From Cryptomeria japonica (taxonomy: Eukaryota > Streptophyta > Pinopsida > Cupressales > Cupressaceae), in contig NC_081412.1 in NCBI RefSeq assembly GCF_030272615.1, positions 687,822,583 to 687,886,582 on the forward strand: a stretch of 64,000 nt of DNA, given 5' to 3'. The notes under the pieces were generated by a model that was given only the letters and a program-made list of their open reading frames with translations, did no database searches and was not told the DNA's origin. Position numbers and translations under genes: made by a program. Every line of letters begins with the position of its first letter. The first letter of the stretch is position 1. Below are positions 1 to 12,982 of the stretch, piece after piece.

Positions 1-646
1 TTAGAAGGAAAGCCTCTAACCATGTGGGAAAGTGGAATTAACCATTAATGGTTATGTAAGAGCCATAAATGGTCATGTAAGAACCATTAATGATTTGAAA
101 GACTTTAGGGGTTAACTTGTTGGAGACATAAAGCATTTAATGCTTTTCAAAGACTTTGGAGGCTTTGAGAAGTGACTTCAAGTTGATTAGGGATGTGACA
201 ATAATTAGGGATGGGTTTAGGCTAACTAGGAATGGTTTAGAAGAATCTAGAATGGGTTTAGGATGCAAGTGGGTTTGGTGGGTGAGGAAAAATTGGATTT
301 TAATTGAAATAAAATTACTTTATTTCAACAAAATAGGTGCAACTTGCATTCGTAGGAGAATGCAAGTTGGGGGGGGAGTTTAGGGATTTTTAAATAAATA
401 TTTATTTATTTATTTAAAGGAGGAAAGGGGTTAAATTAAATAAATGTGTTTTATTTATTTAATTGATTTTGAGTGTGGGTTTATGAATTAATTTAAATAA
501 ATTGAATCATTTATTTAATTAATAGGAGAAGAGTTTGAGGATGAAATTAATTAAATATTAATTTAATTAACTGATTATTGAGGGTTAAGTAATCAAATAA
601 ATAGTAAATATTCATTTAATTAAGTGGACAGATTTATGTGACTACA
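1..646 (-). repeat. 3' LTR of the Tat element (partial)
   Basis: Bases 1-646 align nearly end to end with 13847-14492. On the minus strand the LTR starts TGTAGTCACATAAATC at 646, directly after the polypurine tract. Its other end lies beyond the window. The sequence is very AT-rich, with TTTATTTAATTAA-type runs. Confidence 0.93.
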
Positions 647-660
647 TTTGCCCCTCTTTG
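647..660 (-). other. Polypurine tract of the Tat element
   Basis: The minus strand reads AAAGAGGGGCAAA immediately before the LTR start TGTAGTC. This is the expected position and composition for the plus-strand primer. Confidence 0.85.
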
Positions 661-2900
661 AGACGGTGCGGTTTATCGCGTCGTTTCAAAGAAAGAAAAA
701 TGTGTGTGAAGAAATATGCCCCATAAATGTTAATTTAGTGGGTGGTATGCCCCCTCGAGAGATGGGCCGAATTTTTTTGAAAAATCGGGCGATCTCTCGA
801 AAAAAAGAACAAGAAGTGGAGGGGAGGTAGAATAGAAGAAATTAGCAAGAATGGTGAAAGAAATGGGAGAAGCCAGAGTAAATACGGAGAAAGGGCAAGC
901 CAGTGAGTACCCTTAGGTCATGCAAGAGATATAGTGAAAATGTGGTGTTTGTGCTTTTGATTGATGCTATACAATTGATCAAAATTGGTTGGACAATCTG
1001 GTGCAATTGGTTTAATTGCCCCGGTCGAGTCAAAGCGTGACAGTTGATGTGAGTTGTTCGCTTGGACAAGATAAAGTCTGAGTAAGTGAATCAAAGTGAC
1101 CTATTGTGACTTAAACAATTGATGTAATTGCCCGATGAAGTCAAGGTATATGAAGCAAAATACTCGTTGAGACTTAGACAATTGATGTAATTGTCTGTGT
1201 TGATTGTGTTTGATTGGTTGATCAATTGATAAGTGTTTGCGTGGTAGGTTATTTCTGGTGAATCATACTAGGTCATTTGATAAATGCTTGTTGTAGTGTA
1301 GGTTTTCCATGATCGATTACCTATTGAGACCCGAAGATACTTGATCAAAAAGTATATGTTGATAGTCTAGGTGTGCGTGATTCAATGTCTCTGTGTAGAC
1401 AAAGTAACTAGCTTGAATTATAGGATGACTTAGGATGAGAAACGCAGCCCCTCCTGTTAGAGATGGACGGTGATGAATGTGGCTTGATTGGGTTGATGGG
1501 ACATGATGAAGGGATTATGATGATGACCTAGATTGGGAGGGTGAGGGGGGGACTCAATGTTAGATAGAAGGTATGGAGGACCTAGGACTCATTCCTACGA
1601 AAGAAGATCGAAAAAAAAAGGGAGTATCCATTGTCATTACTATGTATGAATGATATGCAGCAATATGGATGTATGGATGGATGGAATGCAATGAAATGCA
1701 ATGAAATGCAATGAAATGCAATGAAATGCAATATATACATATGACATGAAATGACGATCCATAGATTATTCGTAGTACTTAATTTTCATCATCGGGCATG
1801 GTAGTATCGTTCTTGGTTGAGTTAGCAGGAATCAAGTTTGGAGCATTTCACCTGTAAGCAAGCATTTATAGACAAGGAAAAGAAAGTGACCCTCCATTCT
1901 GGTTCATGTGCAAATGGTCGAGGTATACATTGTAGTAAATAAGCCATAGTGATCCATGACTAGATTTTGCATATGATCACATAGCTTAGTGAACTTCCCA
2001 CACAGACACCATTAGTACATGCCCCAGAACATCATTGGAACAATCCACAGACAACAAACAAATTGATATTTTACGAACCATCTTGGCTACTCTAATCACT
2101 TGTGGATATCCCGGAGTAGCGTAGGAACCTGATATAAATGAATAAATAACTAACAAACCGACCAAATACTTGATAGCTTAAACATAATTTTCTTGTCAAA
2201 GAAAATGTTACCATGTCTTTGTTTTGGTAAGGAAGGATGCATCCTTGTTAAGACAGTTGTGTGTACCTGTTTTGATTGATTGGTTGATTTGATAAGTGAT
2301 CATTATGTGGGTAGCTCAAAATGTTTTTTCGGTGTCTGTTACGAAGTGTATGTACAAAGGATTTTATGCGTTGCCATGTTTTTGATTGATTTTTGATGTT
2401 TTATCATGTTTTTGGATTTTGTGAGTGTTTTGCATGTTTTTGAATTTTGAGTTTTTACGAAATGTTTTTGGTATTATTTCCAACCAATGTTGAATGAAGA
2501 ACTCAATGAATCACGAGTACCGTAGAATCCACTTCCATCAATAGGTTAAGAGTATTGCCCCCAGTTTAGACATCACTATGAAAAGCAGGATGCAGTACAC
2601 ATGAAATACTAACCCTGATTGCAGATCAATAACAAGCCATGGTTTGAATGATGGATGAATGGATGCAATGGATGTGATCGCAACAAGTCTGAAAGACAAT
2701 GGAGCCATAGCTTTTATGAGTGGCACCTGTTTGCCAGGTTTTCACCATCGCACTTACCCAAAGTGCCACCGTAGTGGTTTTCACCGTTTGGATGCATGAT
2801 TTTTCTTTACTATTTTGATTTTTTTGTATTTTCTTCGGGACATTTTTCTGAATCTTTTTGGTGTTTTCTTGTATGTGAGGGAGCCTGATGCTCTGTATAG
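661..2900 (-). other. Non-coding 3' region of the Tat element
   Basis: This lies between the integrase stop and the polypurine tract. No long open frame is present on either strand. It contains a short tandem array of a 10-bp AATGAAATGC-type unit at about 1680-1732. Tat elements often carry long 3' untranslated regions; nothing here suggests an extra gene. Confidence 0.6.
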
Positions 2901-2901
2901 C

Positions 2902-4200
2902 TTATGTATGAAACCATTTGAGGTGCATGTTGTTGATTGGATCTGCTAGTGGTTCTCCTTCTGAAGTTGCCAACTGATATGCCCCAGACCCAAATACAGC
3001 AGTGATAGCATCCAAACCCAGCCAATTTGATTCAAATTTTCCCCGATGTTCTTTGTTTGGTTGGTTGCGAGGATTCTCCCTGAGAACAAGATCACCTACC
3101 TCAAATGTACGAGGTTTAACTCGATGATTATAGCTTCTGCTTATTCGTCGTTGATAGGCTTTGAGGTGGTTGTATGCAGCTTGTCGCCTTTCATCAAGTA
3201 GTTCCAAGTCTTGAAGACATGAGACTCGGTATGCTTCATCATCTATCAAATTGTACAAGGAAACCCGTAGAGATGGTATCTCAACCTCAATAGGAAGGAT
3301 GGCTTCTGCTCCATAGACCAGTGAGTAGGGAGTTGCGCCTGTAGGGGTTCAAATGCTAGTTTGATATGCCCATAGTGTTGGATTTAATTGAATGTGCCAA
3401 TCACGACCAACATCATTGACCGTCTTCTTGAGGATTCTCAATATGTTCTTGTTTGATGCTTCGGCCTGACTATTGCCTTGTGAGTAATAGGGAGTGGAAA
3501 AGCGGTGTTGGATGTGAAACTTCTCACAGAGATCACAGACATCCTGATTTTTTAAGGGAATCTTGTTATCTGTGATGATGGACATGGGTACACCATACCG
3601 ATAGAGGATGTAATTAAGGATGAATGAGGCGATCTGCTTGTCGATGACTTGGGTAAGTGGAATGGCTTCGATCCACTTTTTGAAGTATTCGGTGGTGGTA
3701 ATGATAAATTTGTGGCCATTGGATGAAGATGGATGAATTTTACCCACAAGGTCCAGTCCCCATTGACAAAAGGGCCATGGTGTTATGATTGGTTGCAATT
3801 CCTATGCTAGTGCATGTATCAGGTCTCCGTGAACTTGGCACTTCTTGCATTTTCTGACAAAATAGTAGGAGTCTTTTTCCATGGATGGCCAATAGTATCC
3901 AACAGGCATGATCTTCTTTGATAAGGAAGGACCGTTTGAGTGAGACCCACAAATGCCTTCATGTACCTCTTCCAAGGCCTTTGTTATCTCGTCTTGTTCC
4001 AAACATCGAAGGAGAGTACCATCAAGACTTCGTCGGTATAGGGTTTTGGCAATGATGGTGTATCGAGCGGTTTGGCGGATGAAGGTTTTGTGTTGGTTAT
4101 TGGATTGGTTGGGAGGAAGTGTGTGATCGCGGAGGTAAGTGAAGAACTCGCCATACCATGGGGATTCAGAACTGACTAGGCGACATATCATTTCAGTTTC
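2902..4200 (-). pseudogene. Integrase of the Tat element
   Basis: Integrase would insert the cDNA into the genome. The zinc-binding HHCC module is visible (HEGICGSH, then KCKKC) around 3830-3960. The catalytic core follows with D in WGLDLVG, D in SIITDN and E in SQAEASN; the last two are 35 residues apart, so this is a DD35E core. The C-terminal part (2902-3258) has the gypsy-type KPRTFEVGDLVLRE segment and a degraded GPY/F-like patch. In-frame stops near 3799 and at 3346-3348 interrupt it; the latter falls where the family reads on into TPTGATPYSLVYG. It cannot make a full protein. Confidence 0.9.
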
Positions 4201-4209
4201 AGGGATATT

Positions 4210-5325
4210 ATAAGCGGGGATCCAAAGTTGTTCTACCAAGAACTCGTAGCGTGTGGAATTTTGCAGAAGATCCAGGAGAGATGCAATTGTAGCCATTGCG
4301 TCAGCAGCTCGATTCTGATCTCTAGGTACTTGCTCAAAGGTGATAGTTGTAAATGATTCTTTGTAACTATCCACCATCCTTTTATATGGCATGAGCTTAT
4401 CATCCTTAGTTTGATACTCATCGGTGACTTGTCGGATGACTAGCTATGAATCTCCATATACCTGTAGCTCTTTTAGATGCCATTGTGTAGCCAATCTGAG
4501 TCCTGTGATCAAGGCCTCATATTCTGCTATATCATTGGTGCATGGGAAAGTGAGCCTGTATGACTTCGGGATGTTGTCACCTTGAGGTGTAATGAAAATA
4601 ATACCCGCCCCTGAGCCATGTCTAGTAAATGAGCCATCAAAGTAGAGCTTCCATGGTTTTGTTGTTGTGATCATGAAGATCTCTTCATCTAGAAAATTGG
4701 AAACAAGAGGATGGTCACCTGCGAGGGGTGCATCAGCAAACTGATCTGCAATAACTTGCCCCTTGATAGCCTTGCGGTCCACATACTCTATATCAAATTC
4801 ACTCAAGACCATAACCCATTTGGCCAAGTGGCATGTTAATGTTGCCTTGCTGAGTAGGTATTTGAGTGGATCGATTTTAGAAATGAGTTGTGCCTTGTGT
4901 GTCAACATGTAGTGTCTCAGTTTGGTGGCTGCCAAGATAACTGCTAGGCAAGCTCGCTCAATAGGTGTGTAATTGAGTTCATGGCCTACCAATGTGCGAG
5001 AGATATAGTATACAACACATTCTTTTCCTTCTTCATTGTGTTGTGCCAGTAGTACTCCTAATGTCATATTTGTAGCTGAAATATATAGCAATAGAGGTCT
5101 ACTTGGATCTGGTGGGATCAACAACGGTGTATTCATCAGGTAATCTTTAAGCATTTGGAATGCTTGTTGGCACTTTGTATCCCATTGAAAGCGGATATTC
5201 TTGTGTAACAAATGTGTGAAGGGATGACACTTATCATCCAATTGCGCAATGAATCTCCGAATTGATTGTATCCGCCCTTGAAGTGTCCTTAACTGACTAA
5301 TGTTCTTGGGAGGTGGCATGTCCAT
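4210..5325 (-). pseudogene. RNase H plus second archaeal-type RNase H of the Tat element
   Basis: The first RNase H follows the RT connection (SATNMTLGVLLAQ, then YTPIERACLAV). A second RNase H starts near 4647 with LYFDGSFTRHGSGAGI and continues through NDIAEYEALITGL to a final conserved D in RDQNRAADAMA. Two RNase H domains in tandem distinguish Tat from most other gypsy lineages. A TAG at 4441-4443 breaks the second domain where a glutamine codon is expected (GDS, stop, LVIRQV), consistent with a C-to-T change. Confidence 0.88.
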
Positions 5326-6060
5326 GATTGCTTTGACTTTCGCCTGATCTACTTCAATGCCCTTGCTTCAAACAATGTATCCTAGGAGCTTCCCGGAGGT
5401 CACTCCAAAGACACATTTCTTTGGATTAAGTCGTACCTTATATTGCTCTAATTTGTCGAAGATTTGACCCAGTATTTCCAAATGACCTTCTCTTGTTAAT
5501 GATTTAGCTAGTAAATCATCAACATAATCTTCCATTATAGTGTGCATCAGGTCATGAAAGATGGTAGTCATAGCTCTTTGATAGGTTGCCCGTGCATTTT
5601 TCAAACCAAATGGCATCACGTTCCAACAGTAGGTTCCCCATGGGCATGTGAAAGCAGTTTTATGTTGATCCTCTGGAGCACTCTTGATATGGTTGTACCC
5701 TGAAAAGTCATCCATAAGAGAAAGCATTGCATGACCTGCTGTGAGATCAACGATCATGTCGATGTTTGGTAAGGTGAATTCATCCTTAGGGAATGCCTTG
5801 TTCAAATCTTAGAAGTCTGTATAGATACAGATGCCCCCATTAGGCTTGCCGACAGGTACAATGTTGGAGATCCAATCGGCATAATCGATTAGTCGGATGA
5901 AACCAACATCTAAGAGCTTTTTGAGTTCTACCTTGACAAGCACAGCAATCTGTGGGTGCATCTTTCTAAGCTTTTTTTTTACCGGTTTAGCTCCTTCTAC
6001 CACGGTGAGGTGATGCATGACTAAATCAGGATCTAAGCCAGGCATGTCCGCATAAGACCA
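5326..6060 (-). pseudogene. Reverse transcriptase of the Tat element
   Basis: RT would copy the element RNA into DNA. The N-terminal part (5809-6045) has KKLRKMHPQIA and GFIRLIDYADWISNIVPVGK. The rest has DEFTLPNID, the MPFGLKNARATYQRAM block and the YVDD active site at about 5515-5526, followed by LNPKKCVFGV and LLGYIV. A TAA at 5806-5808 splits fingers from palm, and another stop lies just past LLGYIV. The sequence is continuous with the RNase H domains. Confidence 0.92.
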
Positions 6061-6183
6061 TGCAAAGTTGATTTGACGCTTTTAGAAGAATTCCACAAAT
6101 TTTGGTTGTTCCTCTGGAGTTAGTAGAGATGCCAAATGTATTTGGTGAGGAGTCTTAAGGGTCCCCATATTGAATTCTTTTGT

Positions 6184-7790
6184 TTATTCGATTAGGATTG
6201 TCGATCTCTCCTGATTTGTACTAGAGGGTAGGATGTCAAACCTTTCATCCTCAAGCAACTCAGAGAGATTTTCACCTTTGGATACGCTCTTTATTTTTAC
6301 TTTTTTGGGATCAACAAGTGCCACTGTGTGGTTTTCACTAGAAGATACATGTTTTATTGTGATGTTTTTGCAACTGAAAGGTTTGGCATTTGCCCCAAAG
6401 TACGTTGCGCTATTAAGTTCGATGGAAAATCCAGCCTTGTGATCCTCGCTTGGTATGTGATCCCATATTTCTAAAAAGTCGATGAGCGCCTCATCTTTTT
6501 GGAAGTGATCAAGACATGGGGGATTTGGTTGGTTCCAGTCAATGAGTTCGGGGTGGATGATAGGCATGACCTCATCGATTAAGTTGAGTTCAAAGGAGGC
6601 GTTAGTGAGGGTTAATATTGATGAGTGAAGTTCGTCAATGGTACTCTCCTTGTCAGATTCTGGTGTCGGATTTGATGTAGGGCCTGTGGAAGGTGCTTCT
6701 TGCTCACGACCCCAAAAGGTTTTAATCCAAGCCTCTCCATAAACTAGGATATCTTTACGAGGCGATGGAGGTGATGTGTCTTCCTCGTCTGAAGTATTTA
6801 GATTCACTGTATCAAATTCCCACTCATGCAAGTCAATATCTGAATCACTCTCTAACATCCTATTACTGTACCAGTCTGGGATGTCTTTTATATTGAAGAG
6901 TGTATTTGTCACAGGTTTGTGCACTTTTATAGGTGGGATTGTTGGTGCTACTAGCAGGATTATAGAAGTTGTTGATGTTGTTGATGTTGTTGGTGTTGCT
7001 GGTAGGATTATAGGAGTTGTTGATGCTATTGGTGCTACTGTTGCTATTCTTAGTTTGGTAGGTGTGGTTGGTACAACTGCTGGGAGTATCAATTTTGTTG
7101 ATGTCGCTACTGCTGGGAGTATTGGTGTTGTGGATATAGTTGGAATGACTATTGTTACTGATGGGATTATCATTGTTGTGGGCATTGCTGTTAGGATTAT
7201 TGTTGTTGGTAATGTTGTTGGGATTATTTTTGTTGGTGATGTTGCTGATTTGATGATCAGTTTTGTTGGTCTAGTGGGGTTTGTTGGTGCCACAGAGATA
7301 ATCAAGGAGGGCCTCCTTGGAGTAATTGTTTGATACATGGGATTGTTGGGCTTACCTTTGAATCTGAGTTTAGAAAGAGATTCCTTTTGAAAACCTAATC
7401 CAGTGTTATCTTTGGGTTTCAACTCGAGCTGCAAGGGCTCATGTCATCCTTGTTTGCAATGTTCCAAAGCACTCTGGCCATCATAGCCCATTCTTTGCAT
7501 GATAGTGAAGCCTTTGCCATATTTATCAGTAGGAAGCTTAGCCTGTGGGATTTCTGTGGTGATAGGGTCTTTGTAGATCCATTCTGCTAGGTCCTCGTCT
7601 CTGGTTTCCTCTTCCTGACTTTTACTAGGGATGAAATGTGCCAAAGTGCATGCTAGCTTGGCTAGTGGTGGTTGAAGCAACTTTTGAGGCTTGCCATAAG
7701 TTCTAGGGGAAGTGGGTAATTGCCCAACACAAAAGAGTTGGCTTAGATTATATTCCCCAGGACCTTCCTCAGCCATTTTCATTTTCAACT
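6184..7790 (-). pseudogene. G-patch-like segment and low-complexity linker between protease and RT
   Basis: The segment at 7350-7520 reads YGKGFTIMQRMGYDGQSALE, then a stop, then LELKPKDNTGLGFQ. The glycine and hydrophobic spacing is that of a G-patch, an RNA-binding module also found after the protease in some retroviruses and plant gypsy elements. It is followed by about 130 residues of Thr/Ile/Pro/Val-rich low complexity, then an acidic stretch (DSDIDLHEWEFD, SDEEDTSPPSPR). The TGA at 7441-7443 splits the G-patch. Assignment rests on motif spacing only. Confidence 0.65.
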
Positions 7791-7980
7791 TCTCTTGCTT
7801 TAGTATAGGGGTGATTGAACTAGAAAGAGAGGCTGGAATAACATAGGATGTGGAAGGGATAGCTTCTCAATTGTTAGGAACAGTGATCTCTAGCTGATGG
7901 TTAATATTATTACAATATGCAAATGGATTTGCATCGCCAAGGATTGTGATTTTGACACCGTTATGGGGAAACTTGATACA

Positions 7981-8275
7981 CTAATGATAGGTGGATGGAA
8001 CAGCTTGCATGGCATGTATCCAAGGTCTTCCTAACAAGAGATTATATGGCAGAGGAAGATCCAGAACTTGGTAGATGATATGCTTTACCACTGGGCCCAC
8101 TCTGATAGGTAATACAATAGCTCCTTTGGAAGAACGCTTTGCATCATCATAGGCCTTAGTGGTTATCTTTTTGCTGGGGTCCACTGATTCTACCGCATAT
8201 CCCAATGTTGGGACCAACTACAAGGTGCATATATTTAGGCCGGATCCATTGTCAATCAAGACTCGCTTGATTTTG
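7981..8275 (-). pseudogene. Aspartic protease of the Tat element
   Basis: The protease would cleave the polyprotein. The active-site motif VLIDNGSGLNI lies at the C-terminal end of the gag-bearing frame (about 8225-8260). After a single stop codon at 8218-8220 the same frame continues as the flap and C-terminal region, ending in the typical NLLLGRPWIHA. The next 190 bases (7790-7980) stay homologous to the polyprotein but hold two further stops. Confidence 0.82.
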
Positions 8276-10309
8276 TGTTGGTTTACATATCCTTCAATGT
8301 GAAGGAATGCGTTATGTGGTTGTTGGAATGAAGCGTTGTCACTTTCGGAAAAAGTGAGGCATCGTGATGACCTGAGACTACCAACCATGGCTTGGAATTG
8401 ATCTGTGTTAAGGTTGGCGGGGACTGACGCTTCTTGGAGAGCTTGATCCAAGATTGTTTTGTGTGAAGGAGATAAGCACAAAAGCTCTAATATGGATATG
8501 AGTGCAAGTGTTTTATCCAATTGTTCCACAAGATTATATTGCTTGGGCAGGGGTGTTGTTCCTTGTGGTGTCGCCCGAATGGTAATTTTGCTACGACGTG
8601 TAACAACATTGCATGCAGGATTTGGATCTTTGATGGTGAGGGTTGCAACTTGTTCATTAGCATCATAGAGGTGATTCATAGTATAATTATAGGAAGCTTT
8701 TGTATAATTAGTTGTAGTATCTGTGTTTCGCTCTGAGGTGGAAGGACCCCTTTGATCATGTGATGGAAGCAGATTCTTGAACATTAGATGATCGTCATTT
8801 GATGTTTTAGGGTTGTGTCCTATTTCAATTTCTCTATTGTTAATAAGATATTCGACAAGATCTTTTAGTCGATGGCAATTGCTTGTCTTATGTCCTTTCG
8901 CTTGGTGGAATTCACAATGTTCATTATCTCTCCACCATGGAAGTTTGACCTGAGGTTCATAGTTAGACGTTTTCGGTAAGGTTACAAGATTGGAAGAAAC
9001 CAATTGGCACAATATTGTTTCAATGGGTTCCCCTAAGGGTGTGTATGTGCATTTTGGTTTATAGTTTTGTTGTCGTTGTCTTGGTTCCTCTTGTGGCGCA
9101 TTGCGACCTTGATTTTGTGGATGAGCAATGGGGTTGTTTTTAGGAGGGGGATTTTGCCCTACAAACCTGACCACAGGTTGTGCAATTTTTACTGTCCGTG
9201 CATCCACTACCTCGTCGTTTACAACGTTCTTGTTCTTGTTCCATAAATTGGGTTTATCACTGTTAAAACATGGGTGAGGGCCATGTTTTGGTTCATTGTA
9301 GATTTTGATAAGCCCCTTTTTGATAAGGGTTTGTTCACATTTTAATCCCTGAGTGATCATCTCTTCAAAAGATTCAGTACCCTTCATGTCTAAATGGAAT
9401 TCCATCTCATCGTTCAAGTTGGAAATGAATATTTCCACTAAGTCTTGTTCAGGTAAATGAAGAGAACGTTTGCTAGACAGTTGCCTCCACCGTTGTAGGA
9501 AAGCTGAGAACAACTCCCCTGGTTTTTTGTTTGGTGTTGCATAGATCTGCCATGGTAACATCTCGTTCTATGTTATGTGAATAATGAGCGATGAACTTTT
9601 GGGCTAGTTCCTCGAATGTTCTAATGTCACCTGGTAATCGGGAAAACCATTGCATGGTTGTACCTCCCAAACTCTGAGGAAAAAGGCACATTAGATAGGT
9701 GTCCTCATAAGCCACCTCTAAACAAGTTGAGTGAAATTCTCGGACATGATCTCTAGGGTCTCCTTTGCCCCTATACTTTTCAAACTTAGGTGTTTCAAAC
9801 CCTCGCGGAAAAGGTGGCATATGTATGTTCCTATCAAAAGGATAAGGACAAATATCATTAAGTGAAAACCGGGTAGTCTTCACACCACTATTGAGTTGTT
9901 GAGCAAGATTCTCGACTTGTTGTCTCAACATGTCTATTTTTGTAGGAGGAGGAGGTGGGGGATTCCCTTGATGATTAAGGTCATATCGGAAGTAATCTCT
10001 ACCTCTTCCACCATCGTTACGGCTATGTTGTTCGAATGTCTGTTGTATTTGTGCGGTATCAAAATCAGAGGGTAGTTTAGCACCCTCTGGAGCAAGTCTC
10101 AGAAAATGAGCATCTGCGTTGTTTCTAAGGATTTCGTCAAAAATTCTATTGAACCTGGGATTGTGTTGTGCTCTTTATATAGCTTCGGGAGTTGGAGTGT
10201 TAGGATCTTCATCATTTGTGCCTCCTCCAATGGCCTCATGGAAATCATTGAGGTTTTCTTCCTCCTCTTCAATCTCTAGTTGTCTAGTTTTCGATCTGGT
10301 GTGAGCCAT
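8276..10309 (-). pseudogene. Gag of the Tat element
   Basis: Gag would form the capsid and bind RNA. The likely start ATG is at 10309 (MAHTRSKTRQLEIEEEEE). The retrotransposon gag domain is clear at 9470-9760 (PQSLGGTTMQWFSRLP, FAHYS-like repeat). A zinc knuckle variant of the form C-x2-H-x4-H-x4-C (CEFHQAKGHKTSNC) lies near 8885-8925. A TAA sits about 45 codons after the start, and one extra A in the run at 9523-9528 shifts the frame between capsid and knuckle halves. Both breaks look like ordinary decay. Confidence 0.85.
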
Positions 10310-12982
10310 TTTGTTTGAAAGTTTTGAGGCTTTTGTGATTTATGAGGGATGGTGATGAAATGTTTTGATGACAGATAAGTGTTTTGTGAAATGTTTAGAA
10401 GATGGATCTCTAACACTGAAGGTTGGATGTTTAACAAAGTCCTTTGTGAATTGCTCTTGTGTTTTCAACAATTTGGATGTGATAAGGTACAGCAAGGTTT
10501 GAGATGTGTTACAAACCAAGCTACCTAGCAGTGAGAGGATGCACTCATAAACTAGGATGATTGATCCTAGATGTAGAGACACCTTAAAAGTGATTTGTTG
10601 GTTTGATTTAAGCAATATTTAAAAGAACTTAGGACAAGACCTTTTTGTGTTTTGAGAGTTGAATGGTTTTTTTGTGATGTGTGAAGGTGAAAGTGGATAG
10701 AATATGGACCTTAATAAAAACTTTATGTCACAAAGGGAGTTTCTACTTCTTCCTCTCTCTCAGGGGTTGGTGGTTCCCCTCAAGCTACGTTGTAGGTGAT
10801 ACAGATTTTTGGAAAGAAAGCAGGGTTGATCTTGCCCCCTTTATTTTTGTGATAATTCAAGGCTTTGTACTGAGTAAATGCTCTATTTTTCAAAGGCTCT
10901 TCGTCGAATTCGTTGGATTTGCCTTGAAGATATAAATGCATATGACACAAGAAAGCTCTGTGTGAGAGAAAAATTTGTCTATTGATATAGAAAAACTTCA
11001 TTCTTTTGATAAGAGCTTTTGAACTCAATGGTCTCTTGTTCAATGTAGTCTTGTGATGAAGACTCCTTTTTTCTCAAAATTCGAGTGATGGTCATACAAA
11101 TTGATACTTTGTTTCACTTTTTGATGTTTCTTTTTGTTGGTCAATGTTGATGTGAAATTGTGTTGGATGAATACTTGGTTTAAATTTGTTTTGAATTTCT
11201 TTGACAAGAAAACAGAGCAAGCACACAAGCACAATAATCTTGTCTCAAAAGGCACAATAGGTGTGGGTCTAGATCAACCCAATCATGAACTTTATTGACC
11301 CTTTTTCAAATGTTTGGTATGTTTTTTCCAGAAGCCTGAAGTCGGCTCAAATTGTTACTAGTCTGACACAAGACGAAGACAATTCAAACACACTTTATCC
11401 CTAAGGTCAATGGCCAGTTGCGATATTTTCAACCCACATCTTGATATTTCTTCGACTTTGGTACTACATACCTTATGAATCCCGTCGTGGCAAGTAAGGA
11501 TGTAATATACTAAGTCTTGCGTGAGCATAACAGATAGATTATCCCTATGATGGGGGAGTCGCCACTTTTATCAAGCTACAATTAGTCTTTCAAAAAGCCT
11601 TGTTTCTACTCAAGGAAATATGTATGGTGAGTATCTTGGGAGCCAAACCATCTATGCTCTTGCATTGAACTTTTCACAAATATTCTCAATCAATAGAACG
11701 GGTGGGCTTCTATAATAAAAGGTGTCTAGTAATGTTTGATGTTTTTGGACATAAGTTCATTCTGTAGTGACTCACTTAAGAGCCTTGTAACTTGTGGTGG
11801 GTCACATATGTCCTTTCGGCAACTTACACTGTAGGAACAGCTATACCCAAGGCTACATCTTTCGCTCTCACCTGATTTCTATAGCGGCTCGAAGGATTTA
11901 CAACGCGAGGTCGTTCCCAAGAGTGATGTGTCTCTTGGCAAGCCTCTCTTAAAAATAAAAATTTCAAGCGTTACTAACACTTTTGTCTTGCACCTAGGAC
12001 CATAAAAGTCAAGGGAGAGGATAGTGTGTGTTAAAAGTAGGACCACTCTACAGACTTTTGCACAAGTGTGCCAAACACTGAAAACACTTGTTTTTTTTAA
12101 CTAGTTTATTGCAATGTGATTTAAATGCTATTTGGAGATGTTGCTCCAACAAACATGGTGTTCTTTTTAACTTCAAGGCAAAATGTTGTCTAACTCTAGA
12201 AAAGTAAAATCCTGGTCAACCAAATTGAAGCATGTTTTTGCTTAAAGGAAATCGATTTGTAACTCAAAGGGACAAATTGTTTGTTCTTTTTAACCTGCAA
12301 AAAAATTAAGTGTTGATTGTGAATTTTAGCTTTTGCAAGAAAATGAAAATTTGTTTTATTTATTTTAAGCCCAAATGAAAATTTGTCCTATCTAAAACAA
12401 ATTTTATTTGTGTGATTTTGTGGTTCTTTTTAATTTGCAAGATGAAGTTCTTTTTAAAGCCCAAACTAGAAAATGTGATTGATTTTATGACCCAAAGTAA
12501 AAAGTGAGGTTGTTTTTAATCCAAAAGGAAAAATGAATCCATTTTAAATCCAACTTTGAAACAAATGAGAAAGCAAAAAAAAAGAAATTTAGATTCCTAA
12601 CTTAACTCATTGAACCCTGCAAAGAAGTTCTACAAGCCTAAAACTTTGTTTTTTTTTCGGTTACACAATTTTTTTACTACTCTCTGTTACAATAGCACTA
12701 CTCTGTGTAAACACAGAAGCGCTACTTTATACAAATGCACTAACTTACTGACGGAAGCGCTAAAATAACGCCAAAGGCACTATGAAATGGACAAAAGCGC
12801 TAATCTAATCCGTCAGACAAAATGAAAATTTTGTCAAACAGAGAGCGCAAAAGCGCTAATTAGTGAACAAAAGCGCTAAAACACCAACTTTCGAAGGCAC
12901 TAAAGCATGTTCAATAGCACTAAAATGCAACCTGTGTGTCAATTTCAACAAGAAAAAGTTAGTAGTTTTTATCAAAAATCAA
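10310..12982 (-). other. Long 5' leader of the Tat element
   Basis: About 2.7 kb separates the primer site from the gag ATG. Short open frames on the minus strand (for example 10340-10615 and 10780-11255) resemble no protein I know. Between 12700 and 12920 the leader holds a degenerate array of AAAGCGCTAA-type repeats with the palindrome AGCGCT recurring. A long leader is common in this lineage. Confidence 0.6.

Noticed and set aside
6776-7333. 185-codon plus-strand frame, Val/Gly/Ile-rich
   Set aside because: It is the antisense shadow of the low-complexity linker of the Tat polyprotein.
9521-9531. A-run in gag as a programmed frameshift site
   Set aside because: The heptamer is not in the right register for -1 slippage in the upstream frame, and removing one A restores a normal gag reading. 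It is a simple one-base insertion.
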